In this document: one piece after another, positions 1 through 9,037 of the stretch
Numbering within the stretch: the first letter of the stretch is position 1
How the letters are laid out: each line of letters starts with the position of its first letter
The notes under the pieces: model-generated
Database searches by the model: none
What the model saw: the letters and a program-made list of their open reading frames with translations, nothing else
What the model was told of the DNA's origin: nothing
Program-made: the position numbers and the translations under genes
Assembly: GCA_963774305.1 (NCBI GenBank)
Contig: CAVZEM010000007.1
Span: 1-64,000 of the forward strand
Source of the DNA: DASUPK01 sp963774305
GTDB lineage: Bacteria; Actinomycetota; Thermoleophilia; Solirubrobacterales; 70-9
Length of the DNA: 64,000 bases
Reading direction: 5' to 3'

Positions 1-1379
1 ACGGCGTCTCCACCGGGTTCGGCTCGCTCGCGATGACGCCGATCCCGGCGGAGCGCCGCGAGGAGCTGCAGCGAGCCCTGATCCGCTCCCACGCCGCCGG
101 GATGGGGGAGCCGGTCGAGCGGGAGGTCGTGCGGGCGATGATGCTGCTCCGGGCTCGATCGCTCGCCATGGGGTATTCGGGGGCGAGGCCGGAGGTCGCC
201 GAGGCGATCCTGGATGTCCTGAACGCCGGGATCACGCCCGTCGTCCCCGAGCATGGCTCGCTCGGCGCCAGCGGCGACCTGGCTCCGCTGGCGCATTGCG
301 CCCTGGTGCTGATCGGCGAGGGTGAAGTCCTGGACGCCGGCGGCAGGCGCCGCCTCGCCGCCGAGGCGCTCGCCGGGGCCGGGATCGAGCCGCTCACGCT
401 GCACGCGAAGGAGGGCCTGGCGCTGATCAACGGCACCGACGGCATCCTCGGCATGCTGGTGCTCGCCGCTGAGGACCTGCGTTCGCTGCTGCGCGTCGCC
501 GACCTGACGGCCGCTATGTCGGTGGAGGCGCTGCTCGGGACCGATCGCGCATTTGCCGAGGACCTGATCGCCCTGCGCCCACAACCAGGACAGGCGGCGA
601 GCGCCGCAAACCTACGCCACCTGCTCGCCGGCTCGCCGATCGTCGCCAGTCATCGCGAGAACGATCCGCGCGTTCAGGACGCTTACTCGCTTCGCTGCGC
701 CCCGCAAGTCAACGGAGCCGCTCGCGACGCGCTCGCCTACGCCGATGGCGTGGCGGCGGAGGAGCTCCGGTCCGCGATCGACAATCCGATGGTGCTGCCC
801 GACGGACGGGTGGAGTCCTGCGGCAACTTTCACGGGGCGCCCCTCGCCCTGGCATGCGATCTGCTCGCGATGGCGGTCGCGGACACTGGCGCGATCGCCG
901 AGCGGCGGACGGACCGGCTGCTCGACTCCGCCCGCTCGGAGGGCCTCCCGGCGTTCCTCGCCGAGGACCCGGGAGTCCATTCGGGGCTGATGATCGCTCA
1001 ATACACACAGGCTGCGATGGTCGCGGAGAATCGCCGGCTTGCGGCCCCGGCTGGGGTCGACTCCCTGCCGACCAGCGCGATGCAGGAGGACCACGTCTCG
1101 ATGGGCTGGGGAGCCGCGCGCAAGCTGCGCGCGGGGATCGACAACCTGCGCCGGATCCTCGCGGTCGAGGCGGCCTGCGCGGCGCGCGGGCTCGAGCTCC
1201 GCGCGCCGCTGGCGCCTGCAGCGGGCACCGCGGCGGCGGTCGCGGCGATCCGCTCCGCCGGCGTCCCCGGACCGGGTCCCGACCGTCACCTCGCCCCGGA
1301 ACTGGAGGCGGTGGAGCGGTCGATTGCCACGGGTGGGCTCCTGCACGCCGTCGAGGGCGAGATCGGGGAGCTGCGGTGA
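1..1379 (+). CDS. hutH: Histidine ammonia-lyase, 5'-truncated by window edge
   Basis: First enzyme of histidine degradation; it eliminates ammonia from L-histidine to give urocanate in the cytoplasm. The reading frame is open from the left edge (codons begin at base 3), and the first visible residues, GVSTGFGSLA, are the conserved segment near the N-terminus of the family, so only a short stretch and the start codon are missing. The Ala-Ser-Gly triad that cyclises into the MIO cofactor lies at 267-275 within GASGDLAPL. QEDHVSMG near 1085-1108 is another family signature. It overlaps hutU by 4 bp (GTGA) and heads the visible part of a hut operon. Confidence 0.96.
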   Translation, partial: GVSTGFGSLAMTPIPAERREELQRALIRSHAAGMGEPVEREVVRAMMLLRARSLAMGYSGARPEVAEAILDVLNAGITPVVPEHGSLGASGDLAPLAHCALVLIGEGEVLDAGGRRRLAAEALAGAGIEPLTLHAKEGLALINGTDGILGMLVLAAEDLRSLLRVADLTAAMSVEALLGTDRAFAEDLIALRPQPGQAASAANLRHLLAGSPIVASHRENDPRVQDAYSLRCAPQVNGAARDALAYADGVAAEELRSAIDNPMVLPDGRVESCGNFHGAPLALACDLLAMAVADTGAIAERRTDRLLDSARSEGLPAFLAEDPGVHSGLMIAQYTQAAMVAENRRLAAPAGVDSLPTSAMQEDHVSMGWGAARKLRAGIDNLRRILAVEAACAARGLELRAPLAPAAGTAAAVAAIRSAGVPGPGPDRHLAPELEAVERSIATGGLLHAVEGEIGELR

Positions 1380-3037
1380 GCGGTCCACGCGAGGTCCGGG
1401 CCCCGCGGGGCGCGGAGATCTCCTGCCAGGGCTGGCAGCAGGAGGCGGCAATGCGGATGCTGATGAACAACCTCGACCCCGAGGTCGCCGAGAACCCCGA
1501 CGAGCTGGTGGTCTACGGGGGCACCGGACGCGCCGCGCGCTCCTGGGAGGCCTTCGACGCGATCGTGCGAACGCTGCGCGAGTTGGGCGACGACGAGACA
1601 CTGCTGGTCCAGTCGGGCAAGCCGGTCGGGGTCTTCCGCACCCACGAGTGGTCCCCCCGGGTCCTGATCGCCAATTCCAACCTGGTCGGCGACTGGGACA
1701 ACTGGGACGAGTTTCGCCGGCTCGAGGCCGAGGGCCTGACGATGTACGGCCAGATGACCGCGGGATCCTGGATCTACATCGGGACCCAGGGGATCGTGCA
1801 AGGGACATACGAGTGCTTCGCGGAGATCGCCCGGCGCCGCTTCGACGGATCGCTGGCGGGAACGATCTCCCTGACCGCGGGCCTCGGCGGCATGGGCGGG
1901 GCACAGCCGCTTGCGATCACGATGAATGGCGGCGTCGCCCTCTGCATCGAGGTCGACGCGGCGCATCTGCGGCGGCGGATCGAGACCGGCTACCTCGACG
2001 AGGAGGCCGGCGACCTCGAGGATGCGATCGCCCGCTGCCGGGCGGCGAAGCGGGAGCAGCGCCCGCTCAGCGTCGGACTGGTCGCCAACGCGGCCGACGC
2101 CCTGCCGGAGCTCCAGCGGATGGGCTTCGAGGCCGACATCGTCACCGACCAGACGAGCGCCCACGATCCGCTCAACGGCTACGTGCCGAACCTGATGTCG
2201 CTGGAGGATGCGTTGAGGCTGCGGGAGGAGAGTCCCGACGAATACGTGCGCCGCTCCCGCGCCGCGATCGCCGCACACTGCGCCGCGATGGTCGGCTTCC
2301 TCGACGCGGGGGCCGAGGTCTTCGACTACGGCAACAGCCTGCGCGCCGAGGCGGAGCTGGGCGGTTTCGAGCGCGCCTTCGCATACCCGGGGTTCGTCCC
2401 CGCCTACATCCGCCCGTTGTTCTGCGACGGCAAGGGCCCCTTCCGCTGGGTCGCCCTCTCCGGCGATCCGGCGGACATCGCCGCCACCGATCGGGCGGTG
2501 CTCGAGGAAATCCCCAACGACGAGCCCCTGCGGCGGTGGATCACTCTGGCCGAGCAGAGGATCACCTACCAGGGCCTGCCGGCGCGCATCTGCTGGGCCG
2601 GGTACGGCGAGAGGGCTAGGCTCGGCGTGCGCTTCAACGAGCTGGTGCGGTCCGGCGAGGTCTCGGCCCCGATCGTGATCGGTCGCGATCACCTCGACTC
2701 CGGCTCGGTGGCCTCCCCCTACCGCGAGACCGAGTCGATGGCCGACGGCTCCGACCCGATCGCCGACTGGCCGCTGCTCAACGCGCTGGTCAACACCGCC
2801 TCGGGCGCCTCCTGGGTGAGCATCCACGACGGCGGCGGGGTTGGGATCGGGCGCTCGCTCCACGCCGGGATGGTCTGCGTCGCGGATGGCACGGATCTCG
2901 CGGCGCAGAAGCTCGAGCGAGTGCTCACCAGCGACCCCGGGACCGGCGTGATGCGACACGCGGATGCCGGATACGAGCGGGCGATCGACGTCGCCGCGGA
3001 GCGCGGCGTGCGCCTGCCGATGCGGGACCAAGAGTGA
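1376..3037 (+). CDS. hutU: Urocanate hydratase
   Basis: Converts urocanate to 4-imidazolone-5-propionate using tightly bound NAD+. I chose the GTG at 1376, which overlaps the hutH stop and gives 553 residues, the usual length; longer readings of this frame run back inside hutH. Recognisable segments are VYGGTGRAARSWEAF near the N-terminus, the glycine-rich GGLGGMGGAQPLA near residue 169 (dinucleotide binding) and RPLFCDGKGPFRW around residue 345. The stop overlaps the next start by 4 bp, so it is probably translationally coupled to the deformylase-type gene that follows. Confidence 0.96.
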   Translation: MSGPREVRAPRGAEISCQGWQQEAAMRMLMNNLDPEVAENPDELVVYGGTGRAARSWEAFDAIVRTLRELGDDETLLVQSGKPVGVFRTHEWSPRVLIANSNLVGDWDNWDEFRRLEAEGLTMYGQMTAGSWIYIGTQGIVQGTYECFAEIARRRFDGSLAGTISLTAGLGGMGGAQPLAITMNGGVALCIEVDAAHLRRRIETGYLDEEAGDLEDAIARCRAAKREQRPLSVGLVANAADALPELQRMGFEADIVTDQTSAHDPLNGYVPNLMSLEDALRLREESPDEYVRRSRAAIAAHCAAMVGFLDAGAEVFDYGNSLRAEAELGGFERAFAYPGFVPAYIRPLFCDGKGPFRWVALSGDPADIAATDRAVLEEIPNDEPLRRWITLAEQRITYQGLPARICWAGYGERARLGVRFNELVRSGEVSAPIVIGRDHLDSGSVASPYRETESMADGSDPIADWPLLNALVNTASGASWVSIHDGGGVGIGRSLHAGMVCVADGTDLAAQKLERVLTSDPGTGVMRHADAGYERAIDVAAERGVRLPMRDQE

Positions 3038-3606
3038 GCGTTCGCGAGGTCGTCACGATCGGCGATCCCGTGCTGCGCGAGCGCGCCAGGGAGTTGCGTC
3101 CCGAGGAGCTCGCCTCCCCCGCGATCCAGGAGCTGATCGACGACCTGATCGAGACGAAGCGCGCGACGCACGGTGCCGGGATCGCGGCCAATCAGGTCGG
3201 CGAGCCCGTGCGCGTGGCGATCGTCGAGGTGGAGGAGGGGAACCCCCGCTATCCGTACAAGCCGCCCGAGCCGCTCACGGTGATGGTCAATCCCACCATC
3301 GAGCCGCTCGGCGACGAGACGATCGAGATCAACGAGGGATGCCTCTCGGTGCCGGACCTGCGCGGCACCCTCCGGCGCCACCCCACGGTCCGCGTCCGTT
3401 ATCTCGACCGCGCGGGCGGGGAGCACGATGTGGTCAAGCGCGGGTTGACGGCCGGCACCTTCCAACATGAGGTCGATCACCTCAACGGCACGCTCTTCGT
3501 CGACCGCGCCGATCCGCGGACGTTCGCGACCTGGGAGCAGTTCGACCGCCACGAACGCGACGAGTTCGTGCGCCGCGTCGAACGGCTTACCGAAGAGAGA
3601 TCGTGA
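3034..3606 (+). CDS. def: Peptide deformylase family protein inside hut operon
   Basis: Metal-dependent deformylase of 190 residues with all three family motifs: GAGIAANQ (about residue 47), EGCLS (residue 101, Cys ligand) and HEVDH (residue 145, two His ligands and catalytic Glu). Classical members remove formyl groups from nascent proteins. Here the gene sits between hutU and hutF with 4-bp overlaps on both sides. HutF produces N-formylglutamate, which needs a deformylase, and no hutG-like gene is visible. The position suggests, but does not prove, that this paralogue acts on N-formylglutamate. An ordinary def that happens to sit in the operon is the alternative. Confidence 0.9.
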   Translation: MSVREVVTIGDPVLRERARELRPEELASPAIQELIDDLIETKRATHGAGIAANQVGEPVRVAIVEVEEGNPRYPYKPPEPLTVMVNPTIEPLGDETIEINEGCLSVPDLRGTLRRHPTVRVRYLDRAGGEHDVVKRGLTAGTFQHEVDHLNGTLFVDRADPRTFATWEQFDRHERDEFVRRVERLTEERS

Positions 3607-4949
3607 GCGCCGAACGGGCAGGCACCCTCTGGTGCGAGCTCGCCTGGCTGGGCGGCGAGCGGGCCGAGGTGGGCGTCGCCGTGGAGCTGGATGGCGAGCG
3701 AATCGCGTCGGTCACCACGGGGGTGGAGAGCCCTCCGCCCGGGGCGACCCCATTGCACGGCCTGACCATCCCGGGAATGGCCAACGCGCACTCGCACGCC
3801 TTCCAGCGGGCCCTGCGCGGGCATACTCAGGCCGGGAGCGGGAACTTCTGGACCTGGCGATCGCGGATGTATGAGGTCGCCGACCGAATCGACCCTGACC
3901 TCTACCTCGCGCTGGCCCGGGCGACCTTCGGGGAGATGGCGCTGGCAGGCATCACGACCGTGGGCGAGTTCCACTACCTGCACCATGGCCCCGGCGGCAC
4001 CCGGTACGAGGATCCGAACGCGCTCGGGAGTGCCGTAATCGCCGCCGCTCGCGAGGCCGGGATTCGCATCACCCTGCTCGACACCTGCTACCTGCATGGC
4101 GGGATCGGCCGGGAAGCTGAGGGCGTCCAGCTTCGGTTCTCCGATGACAGCGCCGAGGACTGGGCGAAGCGGGTCGATGGGATCCAGCCAGGCGCCGGGG
4201 CGCGAGTCGGCGCGGCTATCCACAGCGTGCGCGCAGTCGACCCGGAGGCTGCGGCACGGGTGGCGGCGTTCGCGGCCGAGCGATCCTGGCCACTTCACGC
4301 CCACGTCTCCGAGCAACCAGGCGAGAACGACGACTGCCTCTCCGCATACGGCATGAGCCCCACCGGGGTACTCGCCGAGGCGGGCGCTCTCTCGCCGGGC
4401 TTCACGGCGGTCCATGCCACCCACATCGCCGACGGCGACCTCGAGCTGCTGGGGGGCGGAGGGTGCGGAGTCTGTCTCTGTCCGACGACGGAGCGCGACC
4501 TCGCCGATGGCGTTGGTCCGGCCCGCCGGCTGGCGGAGGCGGGGGCGCGGCTTTCCCTCGGCACCGACTCCCATGCGCTGATCGACGTATTCGAGGAAGC
4601 TCGGGCGGTGGAGCTCGACGAGCGCCTCGAGACCGGGGTGCGGGGAGGCCATTCGGCGGGTGAGCTGCTCCGTGCCGCGACCGCGGAGGGATGCGCCGCC
4701 ATCGGCTGGCCCGAGGCCGGCGAGATCGCGCCTCAGGCTCTTGCGGACCTGGTGACCATCGCGCTGGACGGGGTGCGTCTCGCGGGGACGTCCGTGGATC
4801 ACGCCCTCGAGTCGCTCGTCTTCGCCGCGACTGCGGCCGACGTACGCGAAGTAATCGTCGGAGGGCGGTTCGTGGTGCGAGACGGCGCCCACGTCGACCT
4901 CGACGTGGCATCCGAGCTCAACGAGGCGATCTCCAGACTTTCGGCATGA
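3603..4949 (+). CDS. hutF: Formimidoylglutamate deiminase
   Basis: Amidohydrolase-superfamily enzyme that hydrolyses N-formimidoyl-L-glutamate to N-formylglutamate and ammonia, the Pseudomonas-type branch of histidine catabolism. Metal-site motifs appear in order: HSHAFQRALRG near residue 63, GEFHYLHH near 121, HAHVSEQ near 233, HATHI near 267 and GTDSH near 320. The GTG start overlaps the preceding stop by 4 bp. The protein has 448 residues, normal for the family. Its presence rather than hutG-type formiminoglutamase indicates the two-step route through formylglutamate, which makes the adjacent deformylase relevant. Confidence 0.93.
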   Translation: MSAERAGTLWCELAWLGGERAEVGVAVELDGERIASVTTGVESPPPGATPLHGLTIPGMANAHSHAFQRALRGHTQAGSGNFWTWRSRMYEVADRIDPDLYLALARATFGEMALAGITTVGEFHYLHHGPGGTRYEDPNALGSAVIAAAREAGIRITLLDTCYLHGGIGREAEGVQLRFSDDSAEDWAKRVDGIQPGAGARVGAAIHSVRAVDPEAAARVAAFAAERSWPLHAHVSEQPGENDDCLSAYGMSPTGVLAEAGALSPGFTAVHATHIADGDLELLGGGGCGVCLCPTTERDLADGVGPARRLAEAGARLSLGTDSHALIDVFEEARAVELDERLETGVRGGHSAGELLRAATAEGCAAIGWPEAGEIAPQALADLVTIALDGVRLAGTSVDHALESLVFAATAADVREVIVGGRFVVRDGAHVDLDVASELNEAISRLSA

Positions 4950-6127
4950 GCTCGCTGGCAATCGAGAACATCGGCCTGCTGGTCACCAATGACCCCTCGC
5001 TCGGCGAGGGACCGCTGGGGGTCGTGCGCGGGGCGACCCTCGTGTTCGAGGGAGATCGCGTCGCCGCCGTTGAGCGGCGGGGCGCGTCCGCCGACAGCAG
5101 CATCGACGCCGCCGGCCGCTGCCTGATCCCGGGCTTCGTCGACAGTCATACGCACCTGGTCTTCGCCGGAGACCGAGCGGAGGAGTTCGCCGCGCGGCTG
5201 GCCGGGAGGCCATACGAGGCGAGCGGCATCAGGGTCACCACCGAGGCGACCCGCGCCGCGAGCGCGGACGAGCTGCGAGAGCTGGCCGGGCGGCGGCGGG
5301 CCGAGGCGCTGCGGGCCGGCATCACGCATCTGGAGATCAAGTCCGGCTACGGGCTGGACGTCGCCGCCGAGCGGAGGCTGTGCGAGATCGCCGCCGAGCT
5401 GACCGACGACGTCACCTTCCTGGGCGCGCACGCAGTGCCGGAGGAATACGACGGCCGCACCGACGACTACGTCGAGTTGGTCTGCGGCGAGATGCTGGAG
5501 GCATGTGCGCCGCTGGCGCGTTGGATCGACGTGTTCTGCGAGCGCGGCGCCTTCGATGCGGACCAGTCACGTGCGGTGCTCGAGGCGGGGCGGTCCGCGG
5601 GGCTCGGCCTGCGCGTTCACGGCAACCAGCTCGGCCCTGGGCCCGGGATCGGGCTGGCGGTCGAGATGGGAGCTGCCTCGGTCGATCACTGCACCTACTT
5701 CGACGACGCCGACGTCGAAGCGCTCGCCGCGAGCAACACGGTCGCCACCTTCCTCCCCGCGACGGACTTCTCGACCCGGCAGCCGTATCCCGACGCGCGC
5801 AGGATGATCGATGCCGGCGCACAGGTTGCGATCGCCACCAACACGAATCCCGGATCGAGCAACACGACCTCGATGAGCTTCTGCATCGCCCTCGCCGTCC
5901 GCGATCTGGGGATGACTGTCGACGAGGCGTTGCGCGCCGCCACGCTCGGGGGGGCCCTCGCACTGAACCGCGATGACGTCGGCCGTCTGACGCCCGGCGC
6001 GAGGGCCGATGCCGTTGTCCTCAACGCACCGTCCTACATCGACCTGGTCTACCGCCCCGGGGTGCCACTCGTCGCCGCCAGTTTCGTTGCCGGGCGGCAG
6101 GACGGGTGGCAGCCTCCCAAGGAGTAG
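4946..6127 (+). CDS. hutI: Imidazolonepropionase
   Basis: Hydrolyses imidazolone-5-propionate to formimidoylglutamate, between HutU and HutF in the pathway. I chose the ATG at 4946, which overlaps the hutF stop as ATGA and gives 393 residues, typical for HutI; the longer open frame upstream is inside hutF. Motifs include SHTHLVFAGDR with the first metal-binding histidines, HLEIKSGYGLD, GAHAVPEEY, VHGNQLGPG and ATNTNPGSS. It is the last gene of the hut operon; the bases just after its stop resemble a tRNA 3' end. Confidence 0.96.
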   Translation: MSSLAIENIGLLVTNDPSLGEGPLGVVRGATLVFEGDRVAAVERRGASADSSIDAAGRCLIPGFVDSHTHLVFAGDRAEEFAARLAGRPYEASGIRVTTEATRAASADELRELAGRRRAEALRAGITHLEIKSGYGLDVAAERRLCEIAAELTDDVTFLGAHAVPEEYDGRTDDYVELVCGEMLEACAPLARWIDVFCERGAFDADQSRAVLEAGRSAGLGLRVHGNQLGPGPGIGLAVEMGAASVDHCTYFDDADVEALAASNTVATFLPATDFSTRQPYPDARRMIDAGAQVAIATNTNPGSSNTTSMSFCIALAVRDLGMTVDEALRAATLGGALALNRDDVGRLTPGARADAVVLNAPSYIDLVYRPGVPLVAASFVAGRQDGWQPPKE

Positions 6128-6128
6128 A

Positions 6129-6161
6129 CCCCAGGTTCGAATCCCGGCCGGGCGCCCGCCA
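6129..6161 (+). other. tRNA 3'-end-like fragment (T-arm plus acceptor-like tail)
   Basis: The string GGTTCGAATCC at 6134-6144 is a textbook T-loop with flanking stem bases. The 5-nt arms 6131-6135 and 6143-6147 pair except for one central mismatch, and a CCA follows at 6159-6161. No D-arm, anticodon arm or matching 5' acceptor strand can be found upstream, where hutI is coding. It looks like a remnant of a tRNA gene or an old attachment-site scar; chance resemblance is possible. Confidence 0.4.
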
Positions 6162-6200
6162 ACGAACCAGCATGCGTCCCACGCTGGATGGTCTCGGAGG

Positions 6201-6206
6201 TAGGTT
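6201..6206 (+). promoter_or_regulatory. -10 box TAGGTT, leaderless-type spacing
   Basis: TAGGTT ends 6 nt before the ATG at 6213, the spacing expected if transcription begins at or next to the start codon. GGAGG at 6197-6201 overlaps it and would be an alternative ribosome-binding reading. Confidence 0.5.
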
Positions 6207-6212
6207 CTCCGC

Positions 6213-6614
6213 ATGGGGATCGGGCGGTTCGTCACGCACACGATGTTCGGCTGGGGTGCATCCGACTACGGGGCGGTCCCCGTCCCCGGGTCGCAGCAGT
6301 TCGAGCTGCCCGCCGGCAAGGTGTACCTGACCTACCAGGAGTCGAAGAAGTCGAAGGCCTCGCCCAAGGACGACTTCGCCATGATCGATGTCATGTTCGC
6401 GGCTCCCCCCGGGCTTCAGGTCAGCGTGACGCCCGTGGGCGGAGGCCAGCCGCTGCCGATCGAAATGGGGTTGGCGACCAATACCTCGACGAAGAAGGGG
6501 CAGAGCCGGGATGCGATCGGCAGCGTCGAGATCGCGGCGCCGGGGACGTACACGGTGACGGCCGGCCCTGAATTCCCCGACGCGGTCGAGCCTCAGATAC
6601 ACCTGAGCAGCTAG
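6213..6614 (+). CDS. Small beta-rich protein, family member A
   Basis: Function unknown. The 133-residue protein shares a two-block pattern with the products at 16629 and 17693: VPG followed by LPAGKVYLTYQE in the first half, and EIAAPGTYTVTAG followed by AVEPQI at the C-terminus. The alternation of hydrophobic residues suggests a small beta sandwich. Unlike its two relatives it has no obvious transmembrane helix; the first 15 residues are only weakly hydrophobic. It follows the hut operon but is probably its own unit. Confidence 0.75.
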   Translation: MGIGRFVTHTMFGWGASDYGAVPVPGSQQFELPAGKVYLTYQESKKSKASPKDDFAMIDVMFAAPPGLQVSVTPVGGGQPLPIEMGLATNTSTKKGQSRDAIGSVEIAAPGTYTVTAGPEFPDAVEPQIHLSS

Positions 6615-6695
6615 CGCCAATCATTCTGCTGCAAACCTCGTCCCGCGACTGGTCAAGCCGGGGCGATGTTGCGACCATCTCTGTTGAGGTAATCG

Positions 6696-8492
6696 GTGTC
6701 CAGCAGCAGCAAGCGCCTGCCGTACATGCCCGGCCTGGATGGCCTGCGAGCCATCGCCGTCCTGGCCGTCTTCGTCTACCACTTCCACAACGGCGGCGGC
6801 TGGCTTCCGGGCGGGTTCCTGGGAGTCGACGTCTTTTTCGTGATCAGCGGCTACCTGATCACCTCGCTGCTGCTCAGCGAGTTCCGCAAGGAGGGGCGAG
6901 TCGACCTGGTCCGCTTCTGGCTGCGACGGGCGCGGCGCCTGCTGCCGGCGGTCGGGGTCCTGATCGCGGTGGTGATGGTCGCCGGCGCCTTCCTCGACCT
7001 CGGGCAGATCTCGACGCTGCGCGGCCAGGCTCTCGCGTCGATGGGCTACGTCACCAACTGGGACCTGATCTTCAGCCACCAGTCCTACTTCGATCAGTTC
7101 GCGCGGCCGTCGCTGTTCCGGCACCTCTGGTCGCTGGCGGTCGAGGAGCAGTTCTACCTGCTCTGGCCGGTCGTCTTCGCGCTCTGCATGACGCGCTTCG
7201 GGCACCGGCGCGTCGTGATCGGCGTGATCGCCGGGGCCATCGCCTCCAGTCTGCTGATGGCGATCCTCTTCGACCCCGCCGACCCGAACCGCGTCTTCTA
7301 TGGGACCGACACCCGCGCCACGCCGCTCTTGATCGGGGTGGCGCTGGCGTTCTTCTGGGCTCCGGAACGGCTGCGGCCCAAGACCGGGATGCTGGCCCCG
7401 GTCGCCCTGGATGTGGTCGGCGTCGTCGGGCTGGTGATGGTGCTCGTCACCTTCCTGACCATCCATGACTACGACCTCGCGCTCTACCACGGCGGCTTCC
7501 TGCTGCTCTCGCTCTGGACCGCGCTGCTGATCGCGGCGCTCGCCCACCCGGCGGCTCACCTCGGACGAGTGGTCGGTAACCCCGGTATGCGCTGGCTCGG
7601 GGTGCGCAGCTACAGCTTCTATCTCTGGCACTGGCCGGTCCTGGAGTTGACCCGTCCGGGGATCGACGTGTCGCTGCACGGGCCGGTCCTCTTCGCGCTG
7701 CAGCTCGGCGCGACGCTCGCGCTCGCCGACCTCTCCTACCGCTTCGTGGAGCAGCCCTTCCGCCGCTCCACCACCTGGCAGCAGCCCGACTGGCTGCGCA
7801 TCGGCCGCGTCGGGATCGCGGTGGGCGTGACGGCCGTCGTGATCGTGGTGGGCTGGAGCGGGATCGTGCCGCAGGGACATCCCGGCCAGCTGCGGGTCGC
7901 CTCGGCGCAGATCACGCCGACGGCCGCGTCCGTAACCCGTTCCGCACCACCGGGGCCGAAGGTCCCTTCACCCAAGCCCCTCAACGGCAGGCGCGCAAAG
8001 AAAGTGGGGCCACTTCCCGTGCTGGCGCTGGGCGACTCGGTGATGGTCGACGCTCGCTCGGGACTGGCGCGGCTGCTCGGCGGGGGCCTCACCCTGAACG
8101 CGGCGGTCGGCAGGCAACCAGGCGAGATCGCCGACCTGCTCCACGACTACTCCGCCAAGGGCAAGCTCCCGCACTACGTCGTCCTGCAGCTCGGTAACAA
8201 CGGGCCCGTCTACGGAGACGACCTGGTCAAGCTGCACCAGGCGCTCCGCGGCGTGCCGCACGTCTTCCTGGTGAACGTCGAGGTGCCGCGGAGTTGGCAG
8301 GGAGAGGTCAACTCGACCCTGTCCGAGGCAGCGCGCAACTGGGGGCAGGCCGAGCTCGTCGATTGGCATGAGATCGCCTCCTCGCACGGCGGCATCACGA
8401 CGGACGGGATCCATCTGACTGAGAAGGGGATCGACCTCTATTCGCGGCTGATCGCATCGTCGGTCCGGACCGCGGCCAGCAAAGACTCGTAG
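6696..8492 (+). CDS. OafA/YrhL-type membrane acyltransferase with C-terminal SGNH domain
   Basis: Predicted to acylate a cell-surface glycan. The N-terminal 380 residues form a polytopic acyltransferase-3 domain beginning with MPGLDGLRAIAVL and a catalytic-type histidine in FVYHFHNGG, followed by GVDVFFVISGYLI. After a Pro/Ser-rich linker comes an extracytoplasmic SGNH hydrolase-like domain: GDSVMVD near residue 446 (Ser), QLGNNG near 498 (Asn) and DGIHLT near 570 (Asp-x-x-His). The GTG start has GAGG a few bases upstream. Its 3' end overlaps the oppositely oriented gene at 8438 by 55 bp. Confidence 0.9.
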   Translation: MSSSSKRLPYMPGLDGLRAIAVLAVFVYHFHNGGGWLPGGFLGVDVFFVISGYLITSLLLSEFRKEGRVDLVRFWLRRARRLLPAVGVLIAVVMVAGAFLDLGQISTLRGQALASMGYVTNWDLIFSHQSYFDQFARPSLFRHLWSLAVEEQFYLLWPVVFALCMTRFGHRRVVIGVIAGAIASSLLMAILFDPADPNRVFYGTDTRATPLLIGVALAFFWAPERLRPKTGMLAPVALDVVGVVGLVMVLVTFLTIHDYDLALYHGGFLLLSLWTALLIAALAHPAAHLGRVVGNPGMRWLGVRSYSFYLWHWPVLELTRPGIDVSLHGPVLFALQLGATLALADLSYRFVEQPFRRSTTWQQPDWLRIGRVGIAVGVTAVVIVVGWSGIVPQGHPGQLRVASAQITPTAASVTRSAPPGPKVPSPKPLNGRRAKKVGPLPVLALGDSVMVDARSGLARLLGGGLTLNAAVGRQPGEIADLLHDYSAKGKLPHYVVLQLGNNGPVYGDDLVKLHQALRGVPHVFLVNVEVPRSWQGEVNSTLSEAARNWGQAELVDWHEIASSHGGITTDGIHLTEKGIDLYSRLIASSVRTAASKDS

Positions 8493-9037
8493 GAACGGAC
8501 GAGGGCGGCCCGATCCTCGCCGATCAGCGGGCTCGCCGGATCGCAGCCCTCCTCGACCCAGCGATCGGAGTGGAGCATGGCGCGGGCGCGCTCGCGTGCC
8601 GCGGTCTCGACAGACGACTCGGGGAGGGAGTAGACGTAGGTGTAGAGCCGCTCCAGGGCATCGACCAGCGTGCGATCGTCCTCCTCGCCCCCGTCGTGCT
8701 GCAGCTCGCGGTGGGCGCGCCACCACTCGACCTCGCGGCGGGCGGCCTCGACCGGGTCGAAGGACTCGCCCTGACGCTCGACCACCATCCGGTAGAAGCG
8801 CTCCATGTAGCGGCGGGCCCCGTCGGGATCGTTGTCCGGGTAGGGAGCCCAGAGCTGATTGGCGCGCAGCACCCACCAGCCGCCGCGGAGCGTGTCCGGA
8901 ACCGAGAGGCCGAAGCTCTCGCGGGTCAGCCCGAAGGCGGCACGCAGGAAGGTGGCCCAGCGCCGGCGGTAGTAGGCGACCCAGGCATCGCACTCGAGCT
9001 CGCCGACACGCCGCGCATCGAACGAGCGCATGCCCAT
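8438..9037 (-). CDS. Conserved-looking hypothetical protein, 199 aa
   Basis: I do not recognise a family. The protein is soluble-looking, rich in Arg, Glu and Trp, with no signal peptide or membrane segment. It contains AWVAYYRRRW and RGGWWVLRANQLWAP near the N-terminus and a helical C-terminal half (RERARAMLHSDRWVEEG). Codon usage is normal for the window. Its ATG overlaps the stop of a short upstream frame (ATGA at 9037) and its 3' end overlaps the acyltransferase gene by 55 bp tail to tail. Confidence 0.75.
   Translation of the reverse strand: MGMRSFDARRVGELECDAWVAYYRRRWATFLRAAFGLTRESFGLSVPDTLRGGWWVLRANQLWAPYPDNDPDGARRYMERFYRMVVERQGESFDPVEAARREVEWWRAHRELQHDGGEEDDRTLVDALERLYTYVYSLPESSVETAARERARAMLHSDRWVEEGCDPASPLIGEDRAALVRSYESLLAAVRTDDAISRE

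Noticed and set aside
612..3552. Long open frames opposite or out of phase with hutH, hutU and def (for example minus strand 1286-3031)
   Set aside because: They are shadows of GC-rich coding DNA: Arg/Pro/Gly-rich translations, no motifs, fully inside well-supported genes.
6060..6161. Complete tRNA gene overlapping the end of hutI
   Set aside because: Only the T-arm and tail fit; no D-arm, anticodon arm or 5' acceptor strand complements the 3' end.
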